Of a stretch of 64,000 nucleotides of DNA, positions 21,312-34,360 are shown piece after piece (position 1 is the stretch's first letter; each line of letters opens with the position of its first letter). A program made the translations under genes and the position numbers. The notes below the pieces were generated by a model. It had not been told where the DNA came from, did no database searches, and saw only the letters and a list, made by a program, of their open reading frames with translations. The stretch lies in assembly GCA_940337035.1 (NCBI GenBank), contig CALNHX010007466.1, positions 1 through 64,000 on the forward strand, given 5' to 3'. This DNA is from Agriotes lineatus (lineage: Eukaryota > Arthropoda > Insecta > Coleoptera > Elateridae).

Positions 21312-24300
21312 CCCAACGGCATTTAAGCAACCTATTTGGATTATTTCAATGAGAATTTTCCGAAACTTGCCCTAGCTATTGAGATAGGCTGAATTTTATT
21401 TCAAAATCTTTCTTTGGTTGCCAAATACATATTTTGCTTACAGAAAAAATAAAAGAAAACGCGTAAAAGTAATAATAATCTAAATATGACCATTTGATAA
21501 TGTTTGGAGTAAAAAGAAAGATTTCCTTTAATTTTTATATGTTATAAAAATATTATTAAATTGTTACGTGATGTTGTATTTTTACCAAGTTGATTTTTCG
21601 TTCGAAAATTTTACAAGAAATGAAATTCCTTTCAATATCTTCTCCAGCATCCTAAAACACGAAACTATGTTGAAAAAACAAAAAAAAGAAAATGTTAAGA
21701 GCATTTATTGTAAAAAATTCAAGTAAAATTTACGAAACTAGATCCAGCTACAACGCCATAATCCTGATATAACATTTTATTTGTTATTTTTTAATAGAAA
21801 ATTTTATTTCTTTTAACGGAATTTAAATTTTAATGATTTTATAATTCGATTGTAAGTTCCGTGAATTTTAATAAAACGCCCTGGACGTAAAATCGGAAAC
21901 TTCTTAGATATACTTAACAAGCAACATAAACCTTTGTCCAATTACGTTAATAGTAAACATTCGAAGAATTCCATCATAACAATTGGAACAGTAAGTGAAA
22001 TATTTAAATGACGTGTATTATTATCAAATCGATGGTATTTCCATGTTTCTAGTAAAAATAATTAGCAGCTTATCGACTATAGTACAAACAATAGCTGGAA
22101 ATGTTTGTTGTCTCATGACCAAGCGTCCCAGAGGTATGTAATAGGACACAATGTCTACAGGTTGTCGAAAATGTATTGCCGTTGACTTACCCTAGTGGTT
22201 GGTTGGTTTCTTTTTCCACTGCAACGCTGGGCTGGCAAGGCGAGCAGATGCGGGACATATTTTTGCTTTTAGGGGTTCCCGTAGTGGAACAAACAACAAC
22301 TCGCGCGAGTTATTTTTAAAAGGGAAAGAAACTGAACTGGCCTACTGGAAATTTTGATAATTACCTACCGCACTAATCCGGCCAACAGCTGCTGGTATAT
22401 CACCCAGGACACAACTATAATACTACAAAATGTCCAAAGTCGAGGAGAGCTATAAATATTGCTGGGGTGTATTACAGGTAGAAATATTTAGCAAAGTCCA
22501 CGGTCTTTATATATTAAGTTAAACTTGTTGGCTAATCAATTTCTTAATTTGAAAAAGTAAACTTTAATAATACAAATGGGCACAATTACATTTTAAATAA
22601 TTCTAAAAATTATGAGTACATGCCCCTAGAGAAATCTCAGAAACTCCAGCTGATAGAGAAAGAGTAGATTGAACGATGAACAACAGCTTAATGATTGATT
22701 TCATACCATGATACTACTACTACTACTAGTATCATGATTTCATACTAATGTTACTTTTATTTAAAAATACTTTATTATCATCTTTAACGTCGTTCAATCT
22801 GTTTATTATCGAGTACAAAATGAAGATGAAAAGTTTCACCCTATATCTTATTGATCATAAAGGAAAAGAATGAGAAACAGAAGTTAATAAAATGATAAAG
22901 TCTCATTTACTGCATTTATAATAAATATTATCTTTTGCAACTCAGTTTAATGTAAATAATCTGTATGCGTTTAACAGAGCCACATTCTCTAGTAAAGATG
23001 GAATATCAACTGAAACACGATAACTATCTATGTCTAGAAAAAACTAATTGAAGAACGTTACAAAACCTGCTTTTCGATCTGCCAAAAGCTTTAATTAGCG
23101 CTTAATTTATATAATTTGTTGCCAAACCATTAGGTTAGTTACGTGTTACATAAGTTTTCAATGCCAGCGGTACAACGTAACGAGGAAGTAACATACGTTT
23201 TGTCCATACTGGATCCGTTATTATTTTAAAGTAGTTCCTGTGTTTTGAACAGCAGAGGACACACTGTTTGAATTTGTTGGTAATTATAAGTTCAAAAAAA
23301 TGTAAATAAACCAACGACTTCGCGGTGCTATTATTTTCCGTTTTAAATCGCGTTATCCGTTAATAAGGATTTTTGAAAACCTGCTGCGTTCCTAGCGATA
23401 CGAAAGCCATAGGGCAATACAGCCTTTCTTTTCCTTGAATTAAATCAGTAAATGGGTTTTTGTAAAATACGTGCATGCGGTCGTGCGCCATTTCTTGATT
23501 TTATCAGGAAATAAGTTTTCTTTTACGTGGGCGATATGCATTATAGAAGTCGCAGTAAAATCGCGCAACTAGCGCCGTTTTTGGGACTTAACGCTTCAAA
23601 GCGCATTGAAACTTGGGGTTTAAAACCCTCCAAATGTTGAAAATAAACTGGATGGTAATTCGTGCAGTTATATTCGATTAACACGTCCTTGTACGCTGCT
23701 ACAACTGAAATTATCGTATAAATCAGTGAACTCGAGCAGTGCGCTAACAAAGCGCATGTCTAAATGATAAAGTGTGCTTTAAATGGGTCAAATTCCGCGG
23801 CCAATTTTACAATTAGCGTAATTGAAGTCCATTTTGGCCTTCTACATGCAGCAATGAGGTTCGGAAGTTTCGTCTGTGTTGTGACGTGAATCGTCATAAA
23901 CCCAAATGCGAAACGCTACAGGAATAGCAGATTTGTATACTTCTGAAGTAATTACCGTCTACAAGTGGTTTACAAGATCCCTTTTAATCCTGATACATAT
24001 GTTTTTGATTATTAGCACTGTCAGTCAGTCATCCACGACCGCTCGTTCTCAATTGAAAAGGTAAAACTGTCAGAACTGAAATAGACATGCAATCAAGTGT
24101 CGCTAATTACGTACTTGTTGTTAATTACAGATATAGCATTTAGAGCTTGAATCTTCTTGTCCATGTGTTCAAGTGTGTATCATACCAGTTTGGAGCTGTA
24201 ATAGAATTTATTAATAAAATATAATTTATGTAGTTACGTAGATTATTACACACAACTGTCACATGATTGATATCATCCGATAAGAACCAAGCATTTTTTG

Positions 24301-24505
24301 AAAATCGACCAATCCCGAACTGATTACCTGATAAGCTCCCTAGGGAAACTTTTCAACGCTAGTGCTAATTATCGACCCCGTAGATGGTGTCATAATTAGA
24401 AATAGAAATGCAAGAAACAAGCAATTTGAATTTTTTGGCATTATTAGATCAATTTTAAATCATAATTCGTATACGGGTTTTGTGTAATAATCTTCAAAAT
24501 ATAAA
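21312..24505. other. Non-coding stretch
   Basis: Over 3 kb with no supported gene. It contains a small perfect hairpin at about 22708-22736 (ATGATACTACTAC with its inverse). Open frames such as 23541-23750 show no recognised domain. Confidence 0.4.
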
Positions 24506-24510
24506 CACGA

Positions 24511-24650
24511 GCGACACACTTACATATAATTTTACCCGTGCCAAGAGTCATCGTGCTGGTTGCCCTTAGAAAACTGCCCTCGGGACAGTTTTCATTGCAA
24601 CCAGCGCTCGACCCTTGGCGAGTGTAAAATTATCGGTATGTCGACGTCCT
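24511..24650. repeat. Hairpin with imperfect 65-bp arms
   Basis: The left arm includes TAATTTTACCCGTGCCAAGA and GCTGGTTGCCC. The right arm includes GGGACAGTTTTCATTGCAAC and CTTGGCGAGTGTAAAATTA. Resembles other hairpin insertions in the window in size and in having a GC-richer stem than its flanks. Confidence 0.65.
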
Positions 24651-24679
24651 TGTTATATTACTATTGATATGTCTCTGCT

Positions 24680-26150
24680 GACTTTCCACTGTGGTTTGAT
24701 CGCAATGTCTGTTTAGGGCATCTTCGAGGAATTTTTAACTGTACATCCTGTTCTTCTGCAAAATTCATCTCTTGCAAATATACCAATAAATGTTTCATTG
24801 CAATTGTCTCTCACTTTAAAAAATATTTAAAAGTGTATCCATCTAACTCTTCACTTCTGTAATATTGATTTTAACGCCCTGTAGAAGTTGCTGATTCTAG
24901 CCTTGAAAAGTATTTACTTATAATAGCCAACGATATTAAAAATGCATGTGTTGCAGCTTTCTGTTTTGTAACCCTATTCTTATCATCTGTAATTAAGTTG
25001 TACAAAACATTCTCTACATCAAGGACATTTTCGGCAAATATTCTTATCGCTTTGTATTTAGCACTCCAGCGAGTTTCACAGAAAAGTGGAAACGATGGAA
25101 TTATTTTTTTTCTTAAAACACTAATAAATACTATAATATTTTTAATAGTACCTATGATGTTTTCTTTATCTGGAACGGCATTTAAGTCGTGAATAAATAC
25201 ATTTAAAGTCTAAAAGATGTACCGTGAAAAAACAATGCCTTAAGATATATATTGTTTATAATTTGAACTCCACCTTCCTTTCCAGCCATAGTCGCACAAC
25301 CATCGTATCCTTGGCCTATCATGAGATTTAAATCCAAGCCGAACATAGGTAAGGAATTTAAAATTTTATTTGCAATACTTTGAGCATCAAGTTGCTGTAA
25401 TGCAACAAATCCCAAAAAATATTCGTGAATATCTTCTGTATCGGTGGAAACATATCTAACACCTAAAGACATTTGTGCGACACCTGATATGTCAGCAGTT
25501 TAGTCGGCAGGTATTGAAAATGAGTGACATTTTTTAACAGTCTTAATAATTTGTTGTCGAATTAAAGTACCGCAATGGCCAATCAATTCCTTTTCAACTC
25601 GGACCGATATGTACACTTCTGTGCAATAAAATTAAGCACACATCTTATGAATATTTTTCACAATATTCTAGTTTGTATAATTCTGGTCTATTTTAATTGC
25701 CTAACATCAGTTTCAATAAATGTTAAAACACCCTAACTTGAAAATAACACCTTTATTAAAACCTAAGACTAAGACCTTTCGAAAAAAACGCTATTAATAA
25801 ATGCAACAAAGCCGTTTGTGCTTAATTTTATTGCACAGAAGTGTACTTTTCAGTTGGTTTACAATGAAAAAAAAATCTCTAATGTATTGTCCCCTCTTTC
25901 AATCCTAAAACTTAACAGATCAATGAAGTTTCCACAATCACCCAATTTACCAACCAGTATGAAATCATGGGTACCACATAATATAATTGTTAAAATTATC
26001 CTAGCAAGTTTACCTGGATTTGATTTAATTTTACTTTGAACACTATGATTTATTTTTTGGAGTATGAAGTGACTGCGATCGTCCAAAAGCTTATTTATGC
26101 TAAGCACTATTAATATAAACTCTATATTGCTCTGAAAAATCCTTGTACCG
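24680..26150 (-). pseudogene. hAT transposase (ZMYM1/DUF4371 type), second copy, split by a MITE
   Basis: Minus strand, reading from high to low coordinates: SINKLLDDRSHFILQKINHS, then ILCGTHDFILVGKLGDCGNF and FRIERGDNTLE, the N-terminal part of DUF4371. The frame is broken by the MITE at 25614-25843. It resumes as YISVRVEKELIGHCGTLIRQ, has an in-frame stop, then VRYVSTDTEDIHEYFLGFVA, GQGYDGCATMAGKEGGVQ (second catalytic aspartate), and further on FCETRWSAKYKAIRIFAENV. The C-terminal dimerisation region is missing or too decayed to see. Distinct in sequence from the copy at 4136-6594. Confidence 0.85.
25614..25843. mobile_element. 230-bp Tc1-type MITE with perfect TIRs
   Basis: The ends are perfect inverted copies, starting CACTTCTGTGCAATAAAATT and continuing AAGCACA (27 bp), flanked on both sides by TA (25612-25613 and 25844-25845). 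No coding capacity. It interrupts the hAT pseudogene exactly between codons that otherwise join as KST-YISVRVEKEL, so it is younger than that copy. Confidence 0.92.
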
Positions 26151-26751
26151 TATAATATAAAACCGCTTTTAATGGAACCTCCTTGTACATCACGTTGTAA
26201 TTTTGCCTGAAAAACTACTCAACGTTTGCACAAAGCACCTTTGAAACTAACCGAATATTATATACAAGTCGTGACTTATGGTTCCATAGCAAACTTTTAT
26301 TGAAATGCCTTTGACCACCTTCAACGCCATGGTTAAAGTTGTATGATGGGGGTGGTGTCCATGGATTTCTTATCGATTTATGCCGGTTATACCCCTTTTG
26401 CTTAGGGTCCCCGGATTAAAACTTCCTCTGCGAGTCCTCGAACCCTGTACAGGCATACCTACTTATTGCGTTTAGACGCCTTCAACACTGAAATGATTCA
26501 ACATATACTCGTTTTACTCTATTTATTTCGCCAATCTGTAAATGAAACACATAATAAATAAAAAAATTTAAAAAGATATAAATAAAAACACATTGTACTG
26601 AAATATTTAAAAAGTAGATACAAGTTATAAGTTACAGGGTTTTCGTTTAACTTAGCTATATTCACAAATTCTTTTTCGGATACACGAACCTAACTCATCA
26701 CAGAACTTCTTCGCCCCCTTTGGTGGTGCCATATTTAACTCAATTTTATTT
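26151..26751. other. Non-coding stretch
   Basis: No supported feature. The 5' end of the hAT copy may extend into the first 100 bases. Confidence 0.4.
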
Positions 26752-27088
26752 TTTGTATGTATTGTTGGTAACCTCATTTTACCTTGCGGTGTAGAGGCTT
26801 GTGCTTTATGCGCTTGCATCTGGCGGTACAATCCTCATTGTCCGGGATTCGGGTTACAAAGTTGGAGCACGCTTTTTCTGATTGCGCAGCAACCATTGTG
26901 TGAGGTGTGTGTCTTGGTGATGTGTTGACCTTGTTACTCTATCTCTTAGCTCTGTGGTTCTGAGTAGAGCACAGATAATTTGGTGCCCAACTGTGAATGG
27001 TCTCACCGAGCCCAATTTCAATCGCCAAGACTGCGGAAAAATGTCAGCAACTGCTCTTAGCGCTTTTCCAACTGCGCTACCCGGCTTC
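26752..27088 (-). mobile_element. tRNA-headed SINE, copy D
   Basis: Minus-strand copy of the family also at 40545-40895, 45361-45731 and 56862-57228. On the minus strand it starts with a GAAGCCGGGTAGCGCAGTTGG head and has an internal deletion that removes most of the B box. The shared body follows (ACCATTCACAGTTGG, TTATCTGTGCTCTACTCAGA, ACACAATGGTTGCTGCGCAA, CTCTACACCGCAAGGTAAAA), ending in an ATACATAC-type tail. Confidence 0.9.
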
Positions 27089-27450
27089 TCTTTTATTTTT
27101 TATAGTTTCATAATATTCTGCAAGTGTTTTAAGTGTTGCTATCAATTCAAAAAGGTTGGAATGTATTTTCCCGATTTCTCTATTCAACCCACTGTGCCAT
27201 CCCTCAACGGTGTTTATTGTTCCATGCCTTTCGCCGCAGCATATCCACATATACGGGGTGTTGTTGTTTTACAACCACTGGTTGACGAAGTAATCGTTAA
27301 ATTGTTCAATAGCTTCATTAGCTGGCGACGACTTCATAATACGAAGCCACCCATTATCGATATATTGTTTGGGTAATTTTCCGAAAAGCTTGTATGGCAG
27401 CGGTTTCGAAGTCTAATTTAATCACTTTTGGGTAAAAATTGAGTTTTTAT
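27089..27450 (-). pseudogene. MULE transposase fragment
   Basis: The minus-strand translation gives VIKLDFETAAIQAFRKITQT, the DFE region of the MULE catalytic core. A frameshift follows, then EAIEQFNDYFVNQWL, an in-frame stop, and TINTVEGWHSGLNREIGKIH, the conserved (N/A)-x-x-E-x-W-H motif, and NLFELIATLKTLAEYYETIK. The SINE at 26752-27088 abuts its 3' side and probably truncates it. Only about 110 residues remain of a family usually well over 400. Confidence 0.75.
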
Positions 27451-28699
27451 TTCAATATGTTAAACAGTCTTCCGTAGGAAGTTTTTTTTTGTTTGCTCCC
27501 GTTTTTTAATATTCTTCTATTTTCGCGATGTCTACTACACAGGTGTGATATTTTTGATGCAATGCACTGTAATACTACCACCACAAGATTTCTGAACACA
27601 AACTCAACGCGTTGTATTATTTTTATTCCCCCTTTTAAAATTAAATTTATAAACTGAATAAACTATCACTGAACGACCTTGACGGAATTCAATAAATTCC
27701 ACAACTTCCATGTTATTTTGTCAAATTTGAAAGAGCAACTGAACTGACAATGAGAATATTTACAAGTTAAGTCTTTGAAATCCACTCCTTAACCTCTTAA
27801 GATTGGTAATACATACATAAATATTTTACACCACGCTAATTGATATTTAAATATCAGTATTGGTGTAATACATGCACATCTAAGGAGTCTTCCATTCCCT
27901 ACTTCGAATGTGTACCATTACTGCTTAAACTAATTAGAGACTAATGACTAGACCGCGGATTATATGAAAAATGCGTATTCTTTATTTTTACAATATTTAA
28001 TTTTATGTCCTCAAATCTTTACGATTTGCACAATTACGGACCCATTGGCACTAATTTTATTTTGCATATTTTGCGTATTTGGGCTTTTGTTGCATTTTTT
28101 GGTAAAAGTTGCATATCTTAACATATTTAATATTTATGCCTCCTGAGATTTTTTTTAGAAATCGTATTCGTATAGCAAAATTTATGCTTGGTTTTAAAAA
28201 AATTCCATAGCGATTAAAAAATTCTAATCTTCAAGAAGCGGTTCGGGGAATTCCTTAATGAATGACCCTTTGTGCGTAATATCTTTATTAAGAACCAAGA
28301 TAAGAATTATTACCTGGTTTCCTGACTACCTGACTTCAGACCCCAAAGATTTAAATTTTCTGTTCATTATATTTTGTTCGACCACCGCAAGTGCATGTTT
28401 GTGCAGTGTAATAGTTGGTTTAGTTTTAAATCGGCACACAATGTCTGGAGTTAGAAATTGGAGCAAATCCTACCCTGAGCTGGTACCGGTACTGGTTCTG
28501 CCGTGCGTGCAGTAAACCAGTATAAGTAGACAATTATTCTGAGGCATACAGTTATCCATTTAAATCATAGAAAATTTAGGGCTATAACATCATACTTTTA
28601 AACTTTAAAATTCATTAAATAATATTCTGGCATTTCTCCCTCCCCCAATTTTCTGTGGTGAACTGGAAAAATTATTTTTGAATTATATTAATATTTTTC
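27451..28699. other. Non-coding stretch
   Basis: No supported gene. AT-rich, with only short unrecognised frames. Confidence 0.4.
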
Positions 28700-29845
28700 G
28701 TCAGGTATCGAGCAACAAGAAACTCCTGCACATATCTTCAAATGCGAAAAACTAAGAAAATCTTCCAAATCCCAGCAAACATTACGTCAATGCGTGACTA
28801 CAAGTTCCCGGAATATCGAACAAGAAACCTTCTATGAAGACTTGTGTAAAACTTTAATAGCAACTAATATTCCACTTAGGAAACTGAATAATGAAAACCT
28901 GAAATCTTTTTTGAAAAGTATAGTAAATACAACTTACCTGAGGAAAGTACATTAAGAAAAAGTTTTGTTGAACGTGTTTATTCGAATGCAATTTCAGAAA
29001 TTAGACAAATCATTGGAAACAACGATAATTGCCGTAGATATATTGTGCATCTGCTAATTGGCATTCTTCAGGAGGACGTCCTTCGCAAATCGTATTTAAT
29101 AGCTTCAAAACAACTTCACCAAACAAATAATTTGTCCAAAACTAGATTTGTGAACGACGAATTTCCCATTTCTTTTTGCCTGAGTGTGTTCCTTCAGAAA
29201 AATGTTTGCTAATGTCAGATGCAGCACTATATATGATCAAGGTGGGACAAAATTTGAAAATATTTTATAGTAATTTAATTCACACCACTTGCTTAACGCA
29301 TGGAATTAATAGAGTCGCTGAAGAGATAAGGGACCAACTTCCTTTAATCAATGATTTAATTAGTAACATAAAATAGATTTTCCTCGAGGCCCCTTTAAGA
29401 ATTCAATTTTATAAGGAGGACTTTCCAATACTCCATTGCCTCCACAACCTGTAATTACCAGGTGGGGTACATATCTTGAAGCGGCACTTTTTTACGCAGA
29501 AAATTATGAAAAAATTAGAGAAGTCGATTTGACTGATAGTGGCCAAGCTATTATACAGTAAAAAAAAATGTTGGAATCTCGGGAGTTACCTTGCCAACTT
29601 GTTTATTTAAAAAACAATTATAGTTTTGTGCCTAAACCTATTTCAGTGTTACGTCGTGTTAAGTCGCAGAGTTAGTGTTAAGTCCAGATATTGTTACACA
29701 ACTGAAAAATGCTCCAATTACGTCTGTCGATGTAGAAAGAAGTTTTGTCTATATATAAATATATGTTTAGTAATAGGAGGCAATCATTTTTGTTGGAGAA
29801 TTTTGAAAAACATTTGATTATCAATTTTTGTTTTAATATGTCGTA
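28700..29845 (+). pseudogene. hAT transposase, CGGBP1-like, frameshifted
   Basis: The + strand reads ETFYEDLCKTLIATNIPLRK and KLNNENLKSFLKS, then in a shifted frame LPEESTLRKSFVERVYSNAI with LLIGILQEDVLRKSYL, then MSDAALYMIKVGQNLKIFYS and THGINRVAEEIRDQLPLIND. After a shift come PVITRWGTYLEAALFYAENY and finally VDVERSF and MFSNRRQSFLLENFEKHLII, the hAT dimerisation end. This order matches CGGBP1-like hAT proteins found in many animal genomes. At least three frameshifts and two stops show it is dead. It ends just before the R1-like LINE. Confidence 0.82.
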
Positions 29846-29946
29846 GTAACATGCAAGTTTTTATTACTAATTAATACTAATTACTAGTAATATATAACCA
29901 TAATAGTGTAAGATTATTTTGTAATTAATCAAATAAATATTCTTAA

Positions 29947-32317
29947 TTTCAAGTTTTAGACTCAAATGCTGACCGGTTAAAAGAGGCCATGATTGACTCC
30001 TTTCAGAGTAGCTGCCCTCTAATAGACCCAAGTCAGCAAAGAGCAAAAAAACACACAAATTGGTGGAATAAAGACCTAGAAAAGACCAGACAAGAAGTCA
30101 GACGTCTGTTTAACAGGTCTAAAGCCACAAATAACTGGGAGAACTATCACACGGCTCTCACAGACTATGGCAAAAAGATCAAGGCAGCTAAGATAGCAGC
30201 CTGGAAAAAGTTTTGCCAGGAGGTGGAGACCACGCGATCCACAGCTAGACTCCACAAAATCATCTCAAAGCAAGCCATGAACCCAGTAGGCACTCTTAAA
30301 AAAGAAAGCGGAGAATACACTACAACGGAAGAGGAGACTTTATCTCTTTTGGTAAAAACTCACCTACCCGGAGCAGTGGAACAACCTACTCTGGCTGAAC
30401 CCAATCATACCCCTAGGAGGGAAGACTGGGAAACAGCTAAGAGAATAGTCAGCAAAGAAAGGATTAGATGGGCAACTAGCCTCTTCAGTCCTTTCAAATC
30501 TGCTGGAAACGACGGCATACAACCCGTAATGCTGCAGAAAGGGATAGATATACTGCTGAACCCACTCAAAGACATGTTCCAAGCAAGTCTTGCCTTAGGC
30601 TACATTCCCCAAGCCTGGAGAGTGACTAAAGTAGTATTTATCCCTAAGCCTGGCAAGAGCAGCTATGCAGAAGCTAAATCTTACAGACCTATCAGCCTAA
30701 CGTCATTCCTCCGTAAAACGTTGGAAAGATTAGTAGACAGATACTGGAGGGAGGAAGCCCTAACTTCACTCCCGATTCACAAATATCAACATGCTTACCA
30801 AACAGGGAAGCCATGTGAAACCGCCCTACACCAACTAGTGGGGAAAATTGAGAGAACCTTGGAGTACAAGGAGTACGCAGTCGGAGCATTTCTAGACATA
30901 GAAGGTGCCTTCGACAACACCTCCTACCACTCTATTGAAAGAGCAATGACAAACCATCAGATCGATAACACCACGATAAGATGGACTATGGCAATGCTCA
31001 ACACCAGAGTTGTAAAAGTCAAGTTATTTGACAAGGAAAAGACAGTGCAGGCGACAAGGGGATGTCCACAGGGAGGAGTTCTTTCTCCACTCCTGTGGTG
31101 CCTCACAGTTGATGAACTGCTGATCCAACTCAATAACAAAGGCTACTACACTCAAGGATACGCTGATGACATTGTCATACTGATTCAAGGTAAATACCAA
31201 AGAACCGTAGACAATGTAATGAAATCAGCACTAAAGATAACCGAAGAGTGGTGTCTAGAGAATAATCTTAGAATTAATCCCAGCAAAGCTACTCTCGTCG
31301 CTTTCACTCGTAGAAAGAACATCACAAACAGAATGAACATAAAACTGTTTGAGACAAATCTCAACTGGGAAAACGAGGTTAAGTACTTAGGTCTAACCAT
31401 CGATTCCAAACTAACTTGGAACTCCCACTTAGACAAAACAATCACCAGGTGCATACAAACATTAGTTATTGGAAAAAGAGCCATAGGTAGTACGTGGGGG
31501 CTCAAACCGGAACTGACCCTCTGGCTGTACAAAACCATGGTTCGACCAATAATTTCATATGGAATAATCGCCTGGTGGCCCAAAATAAAACAAGCAACTG
31601 CGATCCACAAAATCAGCAGAATACAATATCTAGCTAATCGGTGCATCACTGGAGCCTTTAAAGGCACCTCAGGACAAGCACTGAATGCTATTTTAAATCT
31701 GCCACCTCTGCACATCTTCTTGGAAGGTGAAGCCAGAATGGCAGCCTACAGATTACAAAGTACTGGTCACTGGATGACCACAGCTAATAATCTAGGATAT
31801 GGCAAGATCATGTCACACATCAACAACCCAATATTAGAAATGGGTTCTGATCTTATAATCAAAACCTATGACTTTGAAAAGAACTTTACTGTACACACAA
31901 GTTGGAATCCGGACCAACTACCAACTCCAACAAATAAGAACATCATTTTTTACACTGATGGATCTAAATTTGAAGGGGGTACAGGTTCCGGTATGTACAG
32001 TACCAATCCTAGAACCAACGAAAAAGTTAGTCTAGGAAAGTTTTGTAACATCTTTCAGGCTGAAGTTCAAGCTATTATCGTATGCGTAAACATCAGCATA
32101 GAAAAGAAGCTGCTCAATCGAGACATACACATTCTCTCAGACAGTCAGGCAGCACTGAAAGCGCTAAACGCTTTCAGTACTTCATCGAGACTGGTCAAGG
32201 AATGCAAATCCAAACTTCAAACCTTAAGCCAGGGAAATACAGTAAAATTATGCTGGATCCCAGGTCACCAAGGTATTGAAGGAAACGAAAAGGCGGACAA
32301 GCTCGCAAAAGAAGCCC

Positions 32318-32325
<8 letters not shown>
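29947..32325 (+). CDS. LINE reverse transcriptase plus RNase H, 5' part
   Basis: About 790 residues without a stop. Markers in order: NTHTNWW-like linker (KHTNWWNKDLEKTRQEVRRL), SAGNDGIQPVML, YRPISLTSFLRKTLERLVDR, motif A AFLDIEGAFDNTSY, CPQGGVLSPLLW, motif C YTQGYADDIVILIQ, thumb region KYLGLTIDSKLTWNSHL, then RNase H with YTDGSKFEGGTGSG, ILSDSQAALKAL and WIPGHQGIEGNEKADKLA. The frame runs into the (AAT)n tail of the inner LINE, giving an artificial poly-Asn end. RNase H would remove RNA from the RNA-DNA hybrid during integration. All key acidic residues are present. The protein is broken only by the later insertion and the missing N-terminus. Confidence 0.92.
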
Positions 32326-32353
<28 letters not shown>

Positions 32354-34360
32354 TTTATTGAGCATGATAGTAATTTAAATTACATAAAAAAAGTAAAAAG
32401 TACATAGTATAATAAGAACAAGACATAAAAGAGAAAACCAAGAAAATAATATTACATGCCCAAAAGGGAAAAGATCGGCAAGGCCGTTTTTCACTGTTCC
32501 CTTAAAATATAAACAAAACAAAATCGGTTATGGTGGCATAAGCTATTAATGACAAATATTAATAATAATAAATTTAAACTAACAAACCACTCTGAGCATT
32601 TGCCACACATTCTCTAAAATATTTCCTAAACCTGTTCAGAGTAGGTTGCAAGAAGACATGTTGAAAAGAATTAATTATCTTCGGTGCTGTATATTCAAAA
32701 CAATCTTTAAACCTACTGGTTCGATGTTTAGGAATAATATACGGATCACCCCCTCTTAAGTTAATATCACTTAATAATATTTGTGAACGTTTAACTAAAA
32801 GACTGTATAAGTATGAAGGTTCTTCTGAATTTAAGATTTTATACAAGAATGTACCATATAAAAATAAAAACCTATAATTTATTTTCAATATACCTAGTCT
32901 ATTGTAATGCGGTGTCACATGATCTCTAATAGAAATTAGAAATGAAAAACGCAAACAACAATTTTGCAATACTTGCAATTTTACCTGCATGTTATGTGTA
33001 AGAAAGTTATAATATACACTACTTCCATAATCAAGATGACTAAGAATTAGGGTATTCACCAATGTCCATTTAGTATGTTGTGGAAGAACGTATTTAAACT
33101 TCCACAATGCTTTTAACTTGGGATAGCATTCACTACATTTCTTCAGAATATGCTCTTCAAAGTTTAGGTTCTTGTCAATTAAGAAACCAAGATCACGGGC
33201 ACTCTCATTGACTTTTATCACTGTATCACTTAACACTATCGGATCATTCAACATCAAGGTAGCTTTATTTACTGCGGATCTTGAACCAATGCATAAAACT
33301 GATGTTTTTCCAGCATTTAAGCGTAGACCATTTTTTGTTGACCAGTTGAGTATATGTTTCAAATTTAAGTTGAGTTCACCAATTAAATTGTTAACATTTT
33401 CGGGTAAGCAGGATTTATACACTTGCGTGTCATCGGCATATAAGTGGACATTCCATTGATTTACAAGAACTTCAGGTAAATCAGCAGTAAAAATTGTAAA
33501 TAAGGTAGGGCCCAATATGCTTCCCTGTGGAACACCATACATAACTTGTAGTTCTTTTGACATGGCACCATCTAGTTTTACTTGTTGAGATCTGTTGGTT
33601 AAGTAGTTAGAAAGCCAGCGAAGCATTTGTTCATTAACACCATAATAACGTAATTTGGCTAGCAGTAAATCCCTATCAATTACATCGAATGCTTTGCTGT
33701 AGTCGAGTAGCACAAGGTAAGTAACTTCAGATTTGTCCATATTTCTTGTTATGTCGGTTGTTATCTTTATCACTGCCGAAGTGGTACTATGTTTAGGACG
33801 GAATCCCGACTGTGTATTAGGTAATAAATTATTAGAATATATGTATTGAACTAAAGAGTTGTTAACAATTTTTTCTATTACCTTCGATAAAGTTGGTAGC
33901 ACACTAATGGGGCGTATGTCTTTTAATTCTTTAGCAGTGTTGGTTTTTGGCAAAGGATTGATGATTGCCTTTTTCCATAATTTGGGAAGAGTGCCACTAT
34001 TAAGAGATACATTTACTATATTACCAATAGTTTCTTTACAAAATGGCAATATCAACTTTAACATGTTTAAATTTATGTTATCGCAGCCAGTTGCATTTGA
34101 TTTCAATCCATTGATAATTTTTTCTATCTCATCAACGGTCACCATTTGCATTTGATCTTGCTGGTGACTTAACTTATCATATTTATTATGTTGAAAAAAT
34201 TTTATAAGGTCGCTATCAATCCCTATATTTTACACGGTGTTGACCAAGTGGTCGTTAATTAAATCGGCGTCTTTTATATTTTCGGCTATCTCCAAATGTG
34301 GTTTATTATGAACATTCCAAGATGCAAAATTTTTCCAAAGCATACGAGGGTTATTTCTGT
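32326..34360 (-). mobile_element. CR1-like LINE nested in the R1/I-like LINE
   Basis: Minus-strand LINE whose 3' end is an (ATT)n tract at 32321-32352 and whose 5' end is truncated at about 34360, in the linker before the RT (HRNNPRMLWKNFASWNVHNK). A simple-repeat tail and the absence of RNase H fit the CR1/L2/Kiri side of the LINE tree. It separates RNase H of the outer element from its C-terminus, so it is younger. I could not fix a target duplication. Confidence 0.88.
32574..34358 (-). pseudogene. CR1-like LINE reverse transcriptase, one in-frame stop
   Basis: The long frame (34151-32574, 525 residues) extends upstream in the same phase to about 34358 except for one TAA at 34230-34232. 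RT landmarks: NATGCDNINLNMLKLI, DIRPISVLPTLSKVIEKIV, QSGFRPKHSTTSA, motif A LLDYSKAFDVIDRDLL, YGVPQGSILGPTLF, motif C HLYADDTQVYKS, GLRLNAGKTSVL, RDLGFLIDKNLNFEEHI. The C-terminus ends ECVANAQSGLLV. No RNase H follows. A single stop and otherwise open frame mean it is young. Confidence 0.9.

Noticed and set aside
26954..27376. 140-codon + strand frame
   Set aside because: Antisense to SINE copy D and to the MULE fragment; the minus strand explains the sequence.
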